A stretch of 64,000 nt of DNA from Paulownia fortunei (taxonomy: Eukaryota > Streptophyta > Magnoliopsida > Lamiales > Paulowniaceae). Positions 34,141 through 46,350 of the stretch are shown one piece after another; position 1 is the stretch's first letter; each line of letters opens with the position of its first letter. The stretch spans positions 9,300,001 to 9,364,000 of the forward strand of contig CM033121.1 in assembly GCA_019321725.1 (NCBI GenBank), written 5' to 3'. The notes beneath the pieces were generated by a model, which did no database searches, was not told the origin of the DNA, and saw only the letters and a program-made list of their open reading frames with translations. The translations under genes and the position numbers were made by a program.

Positions 34141-35480
34141 AACAATAGTATTTAGGTATCATATACCAATTATGGCTCACATATCTGCAATGAATTGCAG
34201 ATGATGGCAAGAAGTAGGAAGCTGAATGGACGAGAGACATTTCTTAAGATGGGGAATGGAGCAAGAGTTGCTGCATTAGCTATAGGGACAATTAATCTAG
34301 CTTTTAGAAATGGTTTTGTAATAGTTTTAAATAAATATGTTTTTGTTCCAGATATTATTAAGAACATTATCTCTATTCCAGTTTTGGATAGAGAAGGTTT
34401 TAATTGAGAATGGAAGTTGTTCTAATTTCAAACGTTCTGATTTTATCTATACTGATTATTTGACGAATTGTTTATATATTGTTACTCCCCATAACCCCAT
34501 TTTCACAATTCAACAAAATAAGAAAAAATTAGATAATTATGGTTCCATGAGCTTGTGACACGCAAGATTAGGATATATTTTTGAGAAAAGGATTATCAAA
34601 TTAGCATAATTGCTTGATCTAAAGGAAGAGCAAGAACTATCAACATGTGAATTCTACCTAAAGGAAAGATGACTAAATCTCCATTTGTTGGACAAGTGGA
34701 GTGAGCCAAGGATCTATTGGATTTGATCCATATAGATGTATGTGGGCCACTAAATATTAGTGCCCGTGGGAACTATAACTACTTCTTAATCTTTACTGAT
34801 GACTTCTCTAGGTATGGTTATATATACCTTTTAAGGTACAACTCTGAAGTATTTGAAAAGTTCAAAGAATTTAGAACCGAAGTATAGAAATAAACTGGAT
34901 TAAGTATGAAAACTCTTCGATCTGATCGAGGAAGTGAATACTTAAGCACATAATTTTTAGATTATCTAAAAGAAAATGGAATTCTCTCACATTGGACTCC
35001 TTCTACTACTCTCCAACTCAATGTAGTTGCGGAACGCAAGAATCGAACCTCGCTAGACATGGTTCAATCTATGATGAGCTTCACTTCATTGCCTCTTTCA
35101 TTCTGGGGCTATGCCTTGGAAACGGCGGCATACCTATTAAATAGGGTGCCATCTAAAGTCGTGCCCAAAATACTATATGAGATGTGGTGTGGAAAGACAC
35201 CTTCTTATAAATACCTTAGGGTATGGGGGTGTGCTGCTTATGTGAAGCAGCAACTGGGAGATAAGTTGGATATGAGATCCAGCTTATGCAAGTTTGTGGA
35301 GTATCCAAAGGAGTCTATTGGATACTATTTCTATGATGCCACAGAACAAAGGGTGTTTGTTTCGAGGAATTCTACCTTGAAGAAGAATTTCTTTCAAATG
35401 GAAGTGGCAATGTCGTAGAACTTGAAGAAGTTCAAGAACCACATAACACCCCAACTGATGCAGTAAATGGTATACCAGCT
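34141..35480 (+). pseudogene. Protease and integrase of the copia element
   Basis: Protease: the family has D-T-G in LDTGCGSH, but here SYTNYGSHICNEL (near 34157-34195) lacks both Asp and Gly, so it is catalytically lost. GNGARVAALAIGTI follows in open frame 34195-34407. Integrase: DLIHIDVCGPL near 34722, FTDDFSRYGYIYLL, LRSDRGSEYLS near 34915, AERKNRTSLDMVQSMMS (35029 on), WGYALETAAYLLNRVPSK. Integrase catalytic D, D and E are all present. Stops occur in the core (for example near 34886 and 34950). Confidence 0.85.
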
Positions 35481-35499
35481 AATGCTGGACTCTCTAAAG

Positions 35500-37140
35500 C
35501 ACAACCTCTTTGAAGATCTGAAAGGGTCACAAGGGTACCTAAGAGGTACAACTTCTTGTTAGAGAATAAAGAAGAGGGACTCTCCTTGGATAATGATCCA
35601 AGAAGCTATGGAGAGTCGATGTCTGACATTGACTCGAAGAAGTGGCAAGAAGCTATGCAGTCCGAAATGGACTCTATGTACTCCAATAAGGTATGGACTT
35701 TGGTGGACCCACTAAAGAAAATTATTCCCATTGGCTGCAAATAGGTCTACAAGCAGAAACTTAGAGTAGATGGAGTGATAGCGACCTATAAGGCATGATT
35801 GGTAGCAAAACCTTATACTCAGAAGCAAGGAATTGATTATGAGGAAATTTTTTCACTAGTAGTGATGCTTAAATCCATGCATATACTGTTTGCCATATCT
35901 GCATATTATGACTATGAGATATGACAAATAGATATGAAGACCACTTTTCTTAATGAAAACATTAAGGATGAGATCTATATGAAGTAGCTAGAAGGCTTCA
36001 TATCTAGCAGGAGCAAGTAAAAGGTTTGCAAGCTCCAGAGATCCATTTATAGACTCAAACAAGTTTTGAGGAGTTGGAACATCTGATTTGATGAAACGAT
36101 CAAAATGTTTGACTTTCATAAGAACCTAGATGAACCATGTGTCTACAAGAAGGTTAGTGGGAGTGCAGTTACATTTGTTGTGCTCTACGTTGATGACCTC
36201 CTACTCATTGGCAATGATGTAGGGATGTTGCAGTCAAAGAGAACTTGGTTATCTAATCAATTTTCCATGAAGAACTTGGGAGATGTATCTTTTATCCTAA
36301 GGATAAAGATCTATAGACATAGATCTAGAAAGATGATCGGACTATCCCAATCCATGTACATAGACAAAGTGCTAAAAAAGTTTAGCATAGAGGAATCCAA
36401 GAGAGGATTCCTGCCTAAGAGTCATGGGATTTCACTCTTTAAGGTTATGTCTCCCAAGACACCTGAAGAGAGAAAAAGGATGACTCGCATACCTTTTGCT
36501 TCCTCAATAGGGAGCATAATGTATGCAATGTTATGTACAAGACCTTATATAACACATGCTCTGAGTATCATGAGCAAATATCAGTCCAATCCAGGAGAAG
36601 AACACTGGAAAGCTATTAAGATGATCCTCAAGTACTTGAGAAGGACTAATGATATCTTTATGATATATGGTAATGGAGAATTAAAACTAGAGGGATATAC
36701 AGACTCTTTTCAATCTGATATAGATGACTCAAAGTCTATGTCCAGATACATATTCACCTTGAATGGTGGTGTGGTCAGTTGGAAGAGTTCCAAGCAAGAG
36801 ACGACTGCAGACTCTATCACTGAAGCTGAATATATTGCTGCATCATATGCAACAAAAGAACTTGTTTGGATTAGAAACTTCATTCTAGGGTTGGGAGTAG
36901 TTCTATCCATTATTGATCTAGTTATGATTTACTGTGATAACAATAGAGCCATTGTGCAAGCAAAAAAGTCAAGATCTTATCAAAGATCCAAGTATATAAT
37001 AAGATAATATCACTTGATCAGAGAGATCATTGATAGAGGTGGCGTCATTGTGGATCAAGTTGCCTCATCAGAAAATGTAGCAGACCCACTTACTAAGCCC
37101 TTAGTACATAAGATATTCAACGGACATCTTGATAAGATGG
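35500..37140 (+). pseudogene. RT and RNase H of the copia element
   Basis: RT starts with SDIDSKKWQEAMQSEMDSMY (35556-35744 frame), then IDYEEIFS, QIDMKTTFLN and the catalytic YVDDLLLIGND near 36187. Stops hit it at 35796 (Arg codon to TGA), 35922 (Trp to TGA) and 35985 (Gln to TAG). The 300-codon frame 36105-37007 is open and covers the RT end and RNase H: YTDSFQSDIDDSKS, SWKSSKQETTADSITEAEYI, YCDNNRAIVQAKKSRS. The C-terminus ADPLTKPL is past a stop at 37005. It is the longest open coding stretch in the element. Confidence 0.88.
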
Positions 37141-37168
37141 GCCTAAGATATATGGGCAATTGGAGCTG

Positions 37169-37182
37169 GGCAAGTGGGAGAT
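37169..37182 (+). promoter_or_regulatory. Polypurine tract of the copia element
   Basis: GGCAAGTGGGAGAT, purine-rich and ending exactly where the 3' LTR begins. Confidence 0.85.
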
Positions 37183-39395
37183 TGTTGGAGTAGGATGCCC
37201 AAAGTCCCAATTAGATTGGGTGTATTATACTCTTTTTCTTCTATAAAGATAATTTTATTGGGAATCAGATTAATAAAAAAAATATTCTATTTATCTTATG
37301 TCTTGCATCTTTTATTTCTACACATCAGATAAAGTCCTTAGACTAAATTCAGCTACGGGGCATGATCGTGCATATGATGGCGATCATGGAATATGCCTCT
37401 AAGGCTTTCATCTTAAATAAATTTTGAGTCAAGAGTTTTTTGAGATGGGACATCAAATAGCTCAATAAGACTCGCATATATGATGCATGCTCGTGAGACG
37501 AGAATATCACATTCCATTAGCATTAGTATAGAGACGCAAGTGCATGTATGTGGGTGCTTGTTAGGGAACAACTACACCGAACATGGTCCGCAAGAAATTC
37601 TTAGTTGGAGGCTTTACTTGTCAAAATAAGAATTTATGTGTTGCGAGAGTACATGACTAGTCCTCATACTTGAGGTATAATGGTAGCCTTATGTGCATCC
37701 TACAGGACTTTGATATATCTTTTGATTACTTGACAATAACAAATGGGGTATGTTGGGTGTTACACTGATGTGCATGGAGGTTTGTCAGTAGCTAACATAG
37801 AATTTGACACTTGTCTTTTTAAACAAGAGAACCTTCTGTGTTTTCATAGTTCGTGATTCAAAGACTTTGGCCAAGGCAGGATGAATCATGATTCATCAAG
37901 AATCATTAGAACTTGAAATGGGATTACAGTTATTCAATGATTAAGGGTTTCGACTTATAATCTATGCCCTAGATTTAATCGGGAGATTAGTTGTCGAAAG
38001 GATCGTACGTGTATGGTACTCGCAACTTAAATAGGTTTACTCGCTATTTCACCTAAAACTAGTTTTTCATGATTACTTGCTAAGTGTTTTCATAGATAGT
38101 GAGGTTTTTGGAATTAAGGAATTGATTTCAAGCAAATTAATTAATTGAATTAATTAATTGAAATAATTATTATTCATAAGTTGCAAATATTGCAAACCCG
38201 CTACTAGCTTAGTAGTGAACCTAAGAGGGTCACACATCTTTATGGAAAGTAACATTTCTAATTTTGATGTTATCCAATGGTTGGAAATTAATTAATTAAG
38301 GATACTAATTAATTTAGTGGTTAAATTAAATTATTTAATTAAGTAATTAGGTTATTTAATTGGACCTAATTTGATTAGGAAGGCCAATTGCAGTAAATTA
38401 AATTAATCAATTAAATTGATTAAATTAGGATTGAATCAATTGAATTGATTTGGGAATTTTTGAGTTTAAGCCTAAAATTGATGCGGATCACTTAAGAAGC
38501 CAACTAAAATATGAAAAGAATAAATTAAATAAATATGATTTATTTAATTAACATATTTATAGATAAAAAAATTTAGTGACCGATTTTATGGGATAAAATC
38601 GGCCACTAAAATTTAATTTATATATAAATATATTTATAGTATATATATGATATATATCTATCTTGATATTATTTGAAAAATTCAAATTAAATTCAAATTA
38701 ATATCAACTATGTATGTAGACAATTTTGATTATTAATATAGTATCAAATTAGTCCACATACAATAGAAGAGAGAAAATAGAAAAGTTATTGGAAGATTAG
38801 GAATCCTTCCAAAATAAGGTTTTGAAGTAGTTCAAAAATTGAAAAACTTTTCAAAAGTTGGAAAATGATTAAAATTTTCAGCCCTATATATATGAGGGAT
38901 GAAAATTTCATAATTAATTAAGAAATTTGAGAAAAAAATATTTTGTTTAAAATCTTCTATTTTACTCTCCAAGAAAAGAAAAGAAAGAAAAAGAAAATCA
39001 GTTTGTTATTATTCTTTTCATATTATTGTTTCAAAAACTTAAAGAATTAATCGCTATTATTCTTGAAAATTTACTCCGTTTCTAGATTAGCAAACAATTA
39101 AAAGGATATTAGCCAATTCTTTTGATTGGTATTGTTATTCCATATTGTGGACCTGATTGAGGGGAAACACTTGGATCCCTGCAAGTTCTCATAGTCCAGG
39201 ATAAGTAATTGATTGCTTCATTCTCTGCAACAACCGGAGTGCACGGAATGTATAATCCAAATTTAATATTTATTTATATATTCACTTGAATAAGCACGAT
39301 CATTAAAATCAGTTTTAAATTGAGGGGTTAAATTTATATTTGATAAAAGTTTAATTTCCGCTGGGTATACCCCTGCAATTATAGCGAATCCAACA
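37183..39395 (+). repeat. 3' LTR of the complete copia element
   Basis: 2213 bp, TGTTGGAGTAGG to CCAACA; aligns end to end with 29490-31696 with many substitutions and small indels. TATA box at 38885-38893. Confidence 0.95.
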
Positions 39396-39400
39396 GAGAT
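39396..39400. repeat. Target site duplication GAGAT (right)
   Basis: Matches 29485-29489. Confidence 0.93.
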
Positions 39401-39589
39401 TTAGGGTAGTTTGTCCAACAAAAATTACTACCCCAAAATAAATTTACTATACTTGGGTTGGGTCAGCACTAATAGGCAATCCGTTAACCTATTTTTCTTA
39501 CAATATGTGTAAGAGAAGATGTTACACATTATATTACGAAGTTTTGAGTCGATATTTTGGTGTTATATTTTGGATTTCATAACGGTTGC
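39401..39589. other. Flanking DNA between copia and Tat elements
   Basis: No genes or repeats recognised. Together with 29200-29484 it is the DNA that the copia element split. Confidence 0.5.
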
Positions 39590-39866
39590 TTTTATCCGCA
39601 ATTCACTTCTAACTTTGATTCCTCATTGATTTCATTAAAGCTTGATAGCCTATTACCAACCATATTTCAGAATTTCCATTAACTTTCATGCATAACCATT
39701 TTCATTTTTGTTGCTTAATGTAAGGTATTTTTATCCGCAATTCACTTCTAACTTCAGTTCCTCATTGATTTCATAAAAGCTTGATAGCCTATTACCAACC
39801 ATATTTCAGAATCTACATTAACTTTCATGCCACAACCATTGTCATTTTGTTGCTTAATGTAAGGAA
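39590..39866. repeat. 139-bp tandem duplication
   Basis: Two adjacent units (39590-39728 and 39729-39866) starting TTTTATCCGCAATTCACTTC, with about ten differences. Not part of a recognised element. Confidence 0.9.
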
Positions 39867-40046
39867 ACAATACCATTCATATTCTCCACATATGTATGTG
39901 TATTGTTTTAGGTACTTTAATCCACTCATTTTTTTTAATTATCTTTTAGGAATTTTATGGGGTGCTCAACCAAGAAAGTTTACGAATTTGATAGGATACT
40001 AAACTAAGAAACTTTACAAAATTGAGATCTGAGATCAATTTTTTTC

Positions 40047-40065
40047 ATATATATATATATATATA
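40047..40065. repeat. (AT)n microsatellite at Tat 5' edge
   Basis: Alternating AT directly before the LTR start at 40066; similar (TA)n follows the 3' LTR (53531-53549), so the element seems to have inserted into a (TA)n tract. Confidence 0.85.
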
Positions 40066-40516
40066 TGAGGGTTAGGCCTATTTTTTTTTATTTTAACCCC
40101 CAAAACATTGATAATGACCAAATATGATAGGATCTGAGTCTTTTTTTATATGAGTACTAACTCGATCCAATCCCAAGGTTGGGTACATCATGTAATAGAT
40201 GCCATCAATCATACTTACAATAATACCTGAAGACATTCTAGATGAAGACACTTGTCCCAAGAACGACCACCACACATGTACAGTAAACTATACATAGCCC
40301 CTCATTAACTCTTTATAGGGTAATTGGTAGTTTAACTTGTTCTATTTACCATTTCTTAGTGACCACAACGACCTTAATCTAACTTAAGTATCAGAGGGTC
40401 TTAGTTAGTGGGCAATTCGACTAACTTGATGTGTGTTCATTTTGTAAGTCAACCTGAACTTGATATTTACCTCCTTGACCTAAATAGTATAGGTAATTAT
40501 AGATTTCCTAAATCTA
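40066..40516 (+). repeat. 5' LTR of the Tat element
   Basis: Starts TGAGGGTTAGG. Colinear with 53092-53524: shared blocks include ACCTTAATCT, ACTTAAGTAT and GGGTCTTAG. End placed just before the PBS. Confidence 0.8.
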
Positions 40517-40517
40517 T

Positions 40518-40535
40518 TGGCGTTGTTTGTGGAAA
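40518..40535 (+). promoter_or_regulatory. Primer binding site of the Tat element
   Basis: TGGCGTTGTTTGTGGAAA, close to the TGGCGCCGTCTGTGGGAA sequence found after many plant Tat LTRs. A similar site is at 54541-54559. Confidence 0.6.
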
Positions 40536-41090
40536 AGAGGTTGAACTTGTAATCATGTTAGAAATACATAGCAAGATGAACAAAAAACCTAAGAAAACTA
40601 GTTAAAACCCCCAACATATTTCGTCACCATCGCCTTTACTCCAAATCCATCCTAAGCCACTCGATGAGAGTCCTGACTAAATGACCTTAATGAGGAAACA
40701 AGATTTTGAGTGTTTGATATAGGAAATCAGTTAGTGAGTACTCTAGGAACATAAACAGAAAAAAAAAAAGAAAAAAAAGCTAAACCTCCATGTCCCCTAT
40801 TTAGCCTTTAGAATAGTTGGATGAGAGAAATCCAAACCTTCTGGAATGCTAGACTCGGTGTTTGTGACTTGATGGTGCTAATGAGTCTGAGAAAGTTGTT
40901 AGAAAGACCACTTTACCTAATGTGAGGCCTCCTGAGAGAGAATGACCAAGATCCCTTAAAGGTCTAAATGTCCCCCAGGTCTTCACCATTAGGAGGAAAA
41001 TATATAAGAACTCAGTGAAAAATTGAGCAAGCAAGTCCTAAGTTGGAGGAGTTAAAGTAAATGGGAGCGGTGACATCTGCTCTGTAAAAA
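40536..41090 (+). other. Leader of the Tat element
   Basis: No supported frame; A-rich run at 40755-40780. Probably 5' leader and lost gag start. Confidence 0.4.
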
Positions 41091-42150
41091 AAAAGATCTC
41101 TTTCAGTTTTGAAATATTATCTTAAGAGGTCACCCCTAATTTTAAGCTCCTTGATCTCCAAGTATAATGAGAATAGAGACGTACAAGAACACCTTATTAT
41201 ATTTGAACATGTAATTTAATTGTATGGTCAAACAGATGCTACTAATGCTTCCATCTTTATTACCACACTTATATTAAAAAGTGGTTCACATGTTTACTAT
41301 AGGGTCGGTGGTATCCTATGAGCAACCTATTTGTCATGATAAGGCAAGAAGAGGAGGAGTCTTTGAGAGACTTGGTCAATAGGTTTTAATGAGGTCTTAG
41401 AAGTTTAAGACCTCAAGATAGACATGATGATCAACATCTTTATTCACAGTCTTAAAGAATGACCTTTCACATCAACATTAGCAAAAGAACCACCTATTGA
41501 ATGGAAATAGCCCAACAATACATACATGAGGAGAAAATAAATGCATTAAAAGATCAGGAATGGACCCATAACATAAAAGTAGTTCGAGAAAAAAAAGATT
41601 CCAATAAAGCTCATCGATCTCGACCTGAGAAAGATTGGGATAAGAATCTAGCTAGACCCCACATGGGGAGTTTCATAACTATAATGCATTTAATGCTCCT
41701 CAGTTACATGCATTGATAGCCATTGAAAATTCAAAGTCGCTTCAACGGCCAACGAAGATGAGGTCGATTCCTAAGAAGAGAAATTCAAGAAAATATTGCT
41801 AATTTCATAAGGATCATGGTCATGACAAGGAGAAATGTTATCAAGGATGAAATAGAGAGACTTATTAGGAAAGGGTACTTACAAAACTTTAAGGCCCAAG
41901 CCGAGCCAAAAAGAAAAGAACACTTCAGGCATTGATCTACAATGTCGATTTATGGTTTGAGAAAGATAATTCCAAGATAAAAGAAAAAGACCTCGAGGAG
42001 CTCCATACCTTAAGACAAAACCACGATGATGACCATTTACCATGTTCAATAGTAATCCAAATAATTGCAGGAGGCCTAAACTCATATGACTATAAAAGTG
42101 TTAGGAAGAGCCGTATTATAATTTTTAAGGCAGGCGAGAGACAAGAGCCT
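41091..42150 (+). pseudogene. gag remnant of the Tat element
   Basis: Degenerate but ordered pieces of a Tat gag: KYNENRDVQEHLIIFEH near 41160, FITTLILKSGSHVYYR near 41270, EEESLRDLVNRF-like near 41355, SLKEXPFTSTLAKEPP near 41450, then a Lys/Glu-rich tail (41501-41716) and GHDKEKCYQ-like remnant of the nucleocapsid region near 41820. Stops in every piece. Confidence 0.6.
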
Positions 42151-42463
42151 TAGGTGATGAACATACGAAGTCCATCCCCTATAATATTTGATGATCGTGG
42201 TCAAGATAGGGTGGTACCTCAACATAATGACCCCATGGTCATTACCATGGATATTGTAAATTTTGTGGTTCAAAAAGTCTTTGTAGATAATAGGAGTTTG
42301 GCAGATGTGATATTCCTACATATGTTGAGAAAATAGAACCCGTCATTATGACCATACACTTGGATGGAGTGAAGTAGTCCCTCTCGAAACCAACAATATT
42401 CTAACCTCTTTAGGAGCTGATCCACATAGGAAAACCATCATTATAAAATATTTGGTGGTGGAT

Positions 42464-44753
42464 TGTAACACCCCTTAACCTAACTGCAGAGCCTAAACAA
42501 GCTGATATAGTTAAGTTAACAAATGTTAATTTTTCATCAATATTAGAGTTATGGTTTTAATAAAAGTTCTCATTTTTAGCTATAAAAGAAAGAACTTGAA
42601 TCGTTTCAAACACACCATATACATATATCAAAATTGAGTACATATGTTTACAAAACTATAACAGAGTGACTTACTTAAAAACAAAACAAATTTTTCAAAA
42701 TAAACTACAAAACAGTTCAAAGCATGACATATGAACAAATCTCTATCCGACCGCTCTAGAGACTTAGTCAACCTCTAAACCTATACATTTCCACTTGCAT
42801 CACATGAATCTAATGAGCTAAAGGCTCAGTAAGGTGAAACTGATGTAATAACAAAGAACATATATGCATATCTCATAAATCATTAAATGCATTATTCTAT
42901 TTAATAAGTTTTATTCATAAATCATTCTTTAGGGCCCTTGAAGTGTGGTACCTAGCTAATAGTGATAGACCATAATTTTCAAACCTGTTCATAATGATTG
43001 GCCAATAAGAGAACTAATACGGGGTTTCCATACTTGGTCTTTCAACCTCAGATATTAGCCGCATTATATCCCATTCATTGTGGCTTTCATATACCAGTTT
43101 TTCAACCTCAAATATTTGCCACCATTTATTGGGTTCGCCAGTTCCTCCCGCGTCCCTTGTCTACCCGACCACCAATCAAGTACTATACTTTATTTTCAAA
43201 AACCTCATTATATCCTTAATAGTATCATGCTTCATAAACCATAAATTCATCAAACATTACATCATTTCACAAATAATAACAATCACATTAAAACATGAAC
43301 ACTATATGATTCTTGTGATACAACAAATGAAAGCTTCAACTTGCCTCAAGTCCACTTTGTGTTAAGTGAAAAGATCAATCTCTTTAGAAGATAGGATATC
43401 TTAAAGGCCTAACATAATCAAATCATGTACCATTTAATATCCTTTTTATAAATCATTTAGTCTATTCTAATTAAAATTATATACACTTTTCAGCCTTTTG
43501 TAAACAATTCCATATCAATTACATAACCTTAAAAACAATGCATACTCCATATTTTACTACTAATTCAAGACATTAAACATTAGGGCAGCCATTAAATAAC
43601 TAATAATTCAAACATAATTATTAGGGCAGCCCACAAAATATGAACACAATCCGAATTAAAATGACATAAACTTGGTTCTAACTGAAATTGATTCTAACCT
43701 TCAATTAAGCAAACTAATTGCTATTGTTCACAATCATTTGTAGGCACCTTCAAACATAATATAAGCATTACAAAATCAATAGAAATAAGTAAATTAAATA
43801 ATTTCACAAGACTATCAATTTTGCTAAAAACTAGTTTAACTAGCTTGGTTTTGGCTTCAAGTGCAACTTACTTAAGTTTTTAATCATACAAAAACATACT
43901 AAAACATGTAACCATCCAAGATACTACAAATTCATCATAAGAAATATTGAAAAAAAATATACCTTGATTAAGTTGGAATTAAGCTTCAAAATCAACAGTT
44001 TTCAAGCTTAAAAGGGTGGAAACTTGTTCTAGTTTGTGTTCTATGAATTTGTATAGATTGAATTCAATTTTTGTGAGTATAAGAATGTAGAAATTTGGGA
44101 GAAACTTAGGAGAATAAGGGCTGGTCATTTTTTAGGTGCTTCCACAAGAAATATGGATGAAAATGATTTCTTTGACCTTTCAAAGAGAGGTAAGTGGAGA
44201 GCTATGATTGGTTGCATCATGTTTGGTGTCTTCTCATGCCAAAATCCACATTTATGGGCTAGGGAGATGAAAAAAATTGATGCTTTGGTGTTATAATCAA
44301 GTGTAGTGCGGTTTACAATGATTCTATACAACCTAGTCAACCAACCAATCAAATTGTATCATTTTGCATACTTTTAGTTCTTAGCCAAATGTAACATATT
44401 TCAAGTAAATATTTAGGCAGTTAATCACTTTAGCATATAACTAATATGGAACAATACAAATAATTCATTTCATGGCCATTCAACACATCAATCTTTCTTA
44501 ACCGAGATACCAAGCTTTTCACTGCAAAAGGCACTTAAGAAATATGTTAAATCAAGAAACGAAAGTTTGATCTCATATTTCATGTACTAATGCATGTTAA
44601 AGCATAACTGGAGCATATAGTAACAATTATTCATGTTCGTGCAATAATACTATTTGTATGCCATAATTCGATAATGCGTATTGATTAGATGCATATTGAT
44701 AAAAAATGCTTATTATTGACTATGTAGGAGAGAATTGACAATTGAGCATTACA
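42464..44753 (-). mobile_element. Solo LTR of a Ty3/gypsy element, duplication TGGAT
   Basis: 2290 bp with ends TGTAACACCC and GAGCATTACA, flanked by TGGAT at 42459-42463 and 44754-44758. No coding domain inside. The GGTGTTACA end on the minus strand is typical of plant chromovirus LTRs, so minus is the likely orientation (inference). It contains a 60-bp direct duplication at 43021-43140. Confidence 0.9.
43021..43140. repeat. 60-bp tandem duplication in the solo LTR
   Basis: Two 60-base units sharing TTCAACCTCA and ATATT-GCC blocks at matching positions. In one plus frame it yields VFQPQILAALY and VFQPQIFATIY. Confidence 0.75.
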
Positions 44754-44870
44754 TGGATGCCTCATTTGCATATAATGTAATTAAGGAAAGACCCAAATTG
44801 AATCAATATCAAGATGTGGTGTCTATTTACCATTTAAAATGAAATTTCCTACTAGGCAGAGGTCGAGAGG

Positions 44871-45915
44871 TTAGAAGCAATCAAGATTGCAAGGGAATGC
44901 TATAATCTCTCTCTGAAAAAGAGAGAAGAATTTATCCGAAGTCAAACAAAGGTTAAACATTCATTCTTCTTTCAAAATTGAGGAGGCTCCCAACAAAAAA
45001 CTCAAGGGCAAGAATTTCAGGATTGAACGTTCTAAAGAATACAAGGTTGTAGAGTTGCAACTAGCAACCCTGAGAAATTAATGAGGATTGGGTCACAAAT
45101 TTCCCCAACCATCGAGCTCATGATGATCGAGTTTTAAGAAAAAACCTCGATGTCTTCACTTGGAGGCTGACCGATTTTGAGGACATCAAAATCTAAAGGT
45201 CATTCTACACTTTTTAAATGTGGACCCAACTATAAAAATTATTGAGCATAAGAAAAGAATTTTTGAAAAGAAAATAAATAGGATAAGTGAGGAAGAAAGT
45301 TAATAAACTTTTCAAGCCAGATATGTGGTGGAAGTCCAATTCAAGAATTGGTTGTTAGATGTGGTCATGGCAAGACATGCTCAAAAGACTCTTCCCCTTT
45401 ACATAGAATTAATCTCTTGGTTGATTCAACAGTAGGGTGTTCCTTGCTAAGTATCATGGATGCATATTGAGGATATCAACGAATATTTTACAGCAAAAAA
45501 GGATAGAGAAAAGACATCTTTTAAATAGAGAAAAGGATCTACTGCTATAATGTGATGCCCTAATATTTAAAACATACGGGTGCAATTTACCAAAGATTGG
45601 TGAAAAAGATGTTCAAAGATCTAATCAACTAGACCATGGAGGTCTACATTAGTGATATGTTAGTTAAAAGTGATAAGGAAGATGATCATTTAGCACATCG
45701 TGAACATTCTTTATCAATTATGAGAAAGTAGGGTAAGAAATTGAACGCAACAAAATACACTTTTGGGGTTAGAAAAGATAAATTTTTAAGTTCCTGAAGA
45801 TTGATCAAGGAGGTCCAGAAATAAACTAGCAGGGTCATGTCTTTGAATAAGTTTATATCGAGGTCAGCTGATAGAAACCTTTTTTCATGATCCTAAGAAA
45901 CATGAAACTTTTTTA
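44871..45915 (+). pseudogene. Reverse transcriptase of the Tat element
   Basis: Ordered remnants: LDVFTWRLTDFEDIK near 45150, a SIMDAY-GYQ segment near 45455 (family FMDAYSGYNQ), TGAIYQRLVKKMFKDLINQT near 45570, then VYISDMLVKSDKEDDHLAH at 45640-45697. The catalytic YVDD has become YISD. Part of the fingers domain is missing or scrambled. Inactive. Confidence 0.75.
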
Positions 45916-46350
45916 ATAGACAGAATAATGCGAAAGTTTTTTAAAGATGTCAAGCAATATTTGACCTCAACTCCTCTCTTGGCCAAGCCTGTAAAAGGCA
46001 AACCGCTATTTGCAATTTCTTCTTATGCAATAAGCTTGGTTTTGGTTAAGAAAGAAGGAAGTGTACATAAGCCAATATATTATGTTAGCAAAATGCTCCA
46101 AGGAGCTGGAAAAGGATACTTAGAAACTGAAAAGTTAGCTTTATCACTTGTGATCTCAGCTAGAAGATTAAGACCATATTTGTAGTCACATGAAATTATT
46201 GTTTTTCCAATCAACCTCTTAAGAATATCCTAGCTCGAAGCAAACTCTTGGGTCATTTAGTGAAGTGGTCGGTTGAGCTAGACAAGTTCAATATCAAGTA
46301 TAATAGTAGGCTCAAGCATATTTTTTAATTGAAATGGCTAACCCTTTTGA
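45916..46350 (+). pseudogene. First RNase H of the Tat element
   Basis: Open frame 45928-46185: FFKDVKQYLTSTPLLAKPV, LFAISSYAISLVLVKKEGSV, KPIYYVSKMLQGAGKGYLET, EKLALSLVISARRLRPYL. This is the standard gypsy RNase H. Continues after a stop as LGHLVKWSVELDKFNIKYN near 46250. Confidence 0.8.

Larger units (their letters stand above)
29490..39395 (+). mobile_element. Complete Ty1/copia retrotransposon (dead)
   Basis: 9906 bp with two LTRs (TGTTGG...CCAACA), tRNA-iMet PBS, gag, protease, integrase, RT, RNase H, PPT and perfect 5-bp target duplications. LTRs differ at roughly 10-15% of positions in the first 200 bases by eye, so the insertion is old. Every coding domain has at least one stop or frameshift. 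Gag and pol wording suggests the Tork/TAR side of copia; I am not sure of the branch. Confidence 0.95.
42151..44870 (+). pseudogene. Protease region of the Tat element, split by a solo LTR
   Basis: 42154-42336 reads IIFDDRGQDRVVPQHNDPMV then VQKVFVDNRSLADVIFLHML, the Tat protease (family VDNGSSADI; the Gly is Arg). It continues to YLVVD at 42463, is interrupted by the LTR, and resumes at 44759 with ASFAYNVIKERPKLNQYQ and VSIYHLK. Removing 42464-44753 plus one duplication copy restores VVD-ASFAYN in frame. Confidence 0.8.

Noticed and set aside
36105..37007. 300-codon open frame as an intact gene
   Set aside because: It is only the RT end and RNase H of the dead copia element.
42998..43365. 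Plus frames with repeated FQPQI segments
   Set aside because: Generated by the 60-bp duplication inside a noncoding solo LTR.
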